DNA from: Geminicoccaceae bacterium
GTDB lineage: Bacteria; Pseudomonadota; Alphaproteobacteria; Geminicoccales; Geminicoccaceae
DNA: 64,000 bases
Reading direction: 5' to 3'
Assembly: GCA_025062095.1 (NCBI GenBank)
Contig: JANXAZ010000002.1
Span: 62,001-126,000, forward strand
A program made the position numbers and the translations under genes. The notes beneath the pieces were generated by a model. That model had not been told where the DNA came from. It did no database searches and saw only the letters and a list, made by a program, of their open reading frames with translations. Every line of letters starts with the position of its first letter. Position 1 is the first letter of the stretch. Positions 63,721 to 64,000 of the stretch are shown piece by piece.

Positions 63721-64000
63721 TCACGATGCGCGCACGGTGCGGTCCCCGGGACAGGCGAGTTCGGCGAGGGCGCGCTGGGCCACGACGAGCATGGCGATCT
63801 CGAGCACCGGTGCGGCGAGGAGCTCGGCGAGCAGAGCCCGCCAGCGGGCGAGGCCGCGGATCTCGGTTTCCAGGAACAGGCGCACCTCGCGTTCCGCCGC
63901 CGCCGGGTCCGCCGGCCTCAGACCGGCGCGCAGCGCACCGCCCGCGAGCCGCCGCAGATCGCGCGCGAGCTGGTCTTCGAGCCCGGCGAGCGCCATGCGA
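63721..64000 (-). CDS. C-terminal end of a large protein, probably NAD-dependent glutamate dehydrogenase (partial)
   Basis: The frame is open to the right edge and stops at 63721, giving the last 93 residues. The text is helical, with RGLARWRALLAELLAAPVLEIAMLVVAQRALAELA, similar to the end of the very large NAD-glutamate dehydrogenases of alphaproteobacteria (helical segment, 'ELAAP-LDLAML' block, short tail). I judge this from the C-terminus only, so the call is tentative. The gene begins outside the window. Confidence 0.5.
   Translation of the reverse strand, partial: RMALAGLEDQLARDLRRLAGGALRAGLRPADPAAAEREVRLFLETEIRGLARWRALLAELLAAPVLEIAMLVVAQRALAELACPGDRTVRAS

Noticed and set aside
1-64000. 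tRNA, rRNA, CRISPR, IS elements, phage genes
   Set aside because: I looked for tRNA T-arm patterns, spaced repeats and transposase or integrase motifs and found none that hold.

Overview
The window is 64 kb of very GC-rich, densely coded bacterial chromosome. The gene set points to an alphaproteobacterium. It carries the hemE-hemJ-rho block with ppsR (DUF299) divergent from hemE, an RpoH-type heat-shock sigma factor, a split ccmAB/ccmC cytochrome c maturation set, meaB, and the end of what looks like a large NAD-dependent glutamate dehydrogenase. A Rhodospirillales or Geminicoccales-like lineage is my guess; no rRNA is present to settle it. I see no tRNA, rRNA, CRISPR array, insertion sequence or prophage. 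Most of the window is ordinary core and metabolic genome.

Left part (1-13 kb): the end of an ABC-type substrate-binding protein and a dihydroorotase-like amidohydrolase face a TolC-type outer membrane channel. Next come a small coiled-coil membrane protein and the PEP synthase/PPDK regulator ppsR on the minus strand. After a 379-bp divergent gap come hemE, hemJ and a rho with a long disordered N-terminal extension. A periplasmic adaptor and an RND pump follow; with the TolC-like protein they could form a tripartite exporter.

13-29 kb: a CpdA-like phosphoesterase diverges from aconitase acnA. Then come a RutE-like nitroreductase, rpoH, an uncharacterised protein and an HdeA-like/peptidoglycan-binding protein. 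A minus-strand operon runs macrodomain, 2-keto-3-deoxygluconokinase, 2-keto-3-deoxygalactonokinase, KDPGal aldolase, with every junction a 4-nt start/stop overlap. An M48 membrane protease and a YfhO-type membrane protein follow, then ftsH.

29-45 kb: mutS, then a minus-strand chain of asparaginase (apparently from CTG), rnhB, alpha-2-macroglobulin and pbpC, joined by overlaps. Beyond it lie a DUF423 protein, a large lipoprotein with a protease-like domain that has lost its catalytic residues, and glmM.

45-54 kb: a nitrilase-family hydrolase, two small unknown proteins that are translationally coupled, a 734-aa protein that seems to join two GT-B glycosyltransferase units, and a further divergent glycosyltransferase. 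Then come two small envelope proteins, meaB-ccmC, a DUF-type methyltransferase on the opposite strand, and ccmB-ccmA.

54-64 kb: one long minus-strand catabolic operon: acyl-CoA synthetase, livG, livH, livM, livK, livF, phenylacetate-CoA-ligase-like enzyme, probably reading on into ccmA. Organic acid uptake is thereby linked to CoA activation. A strong GC hairpin sits between livK and livF. A PmtA-like methyltransferase and the partial dehydrogenase end the window.
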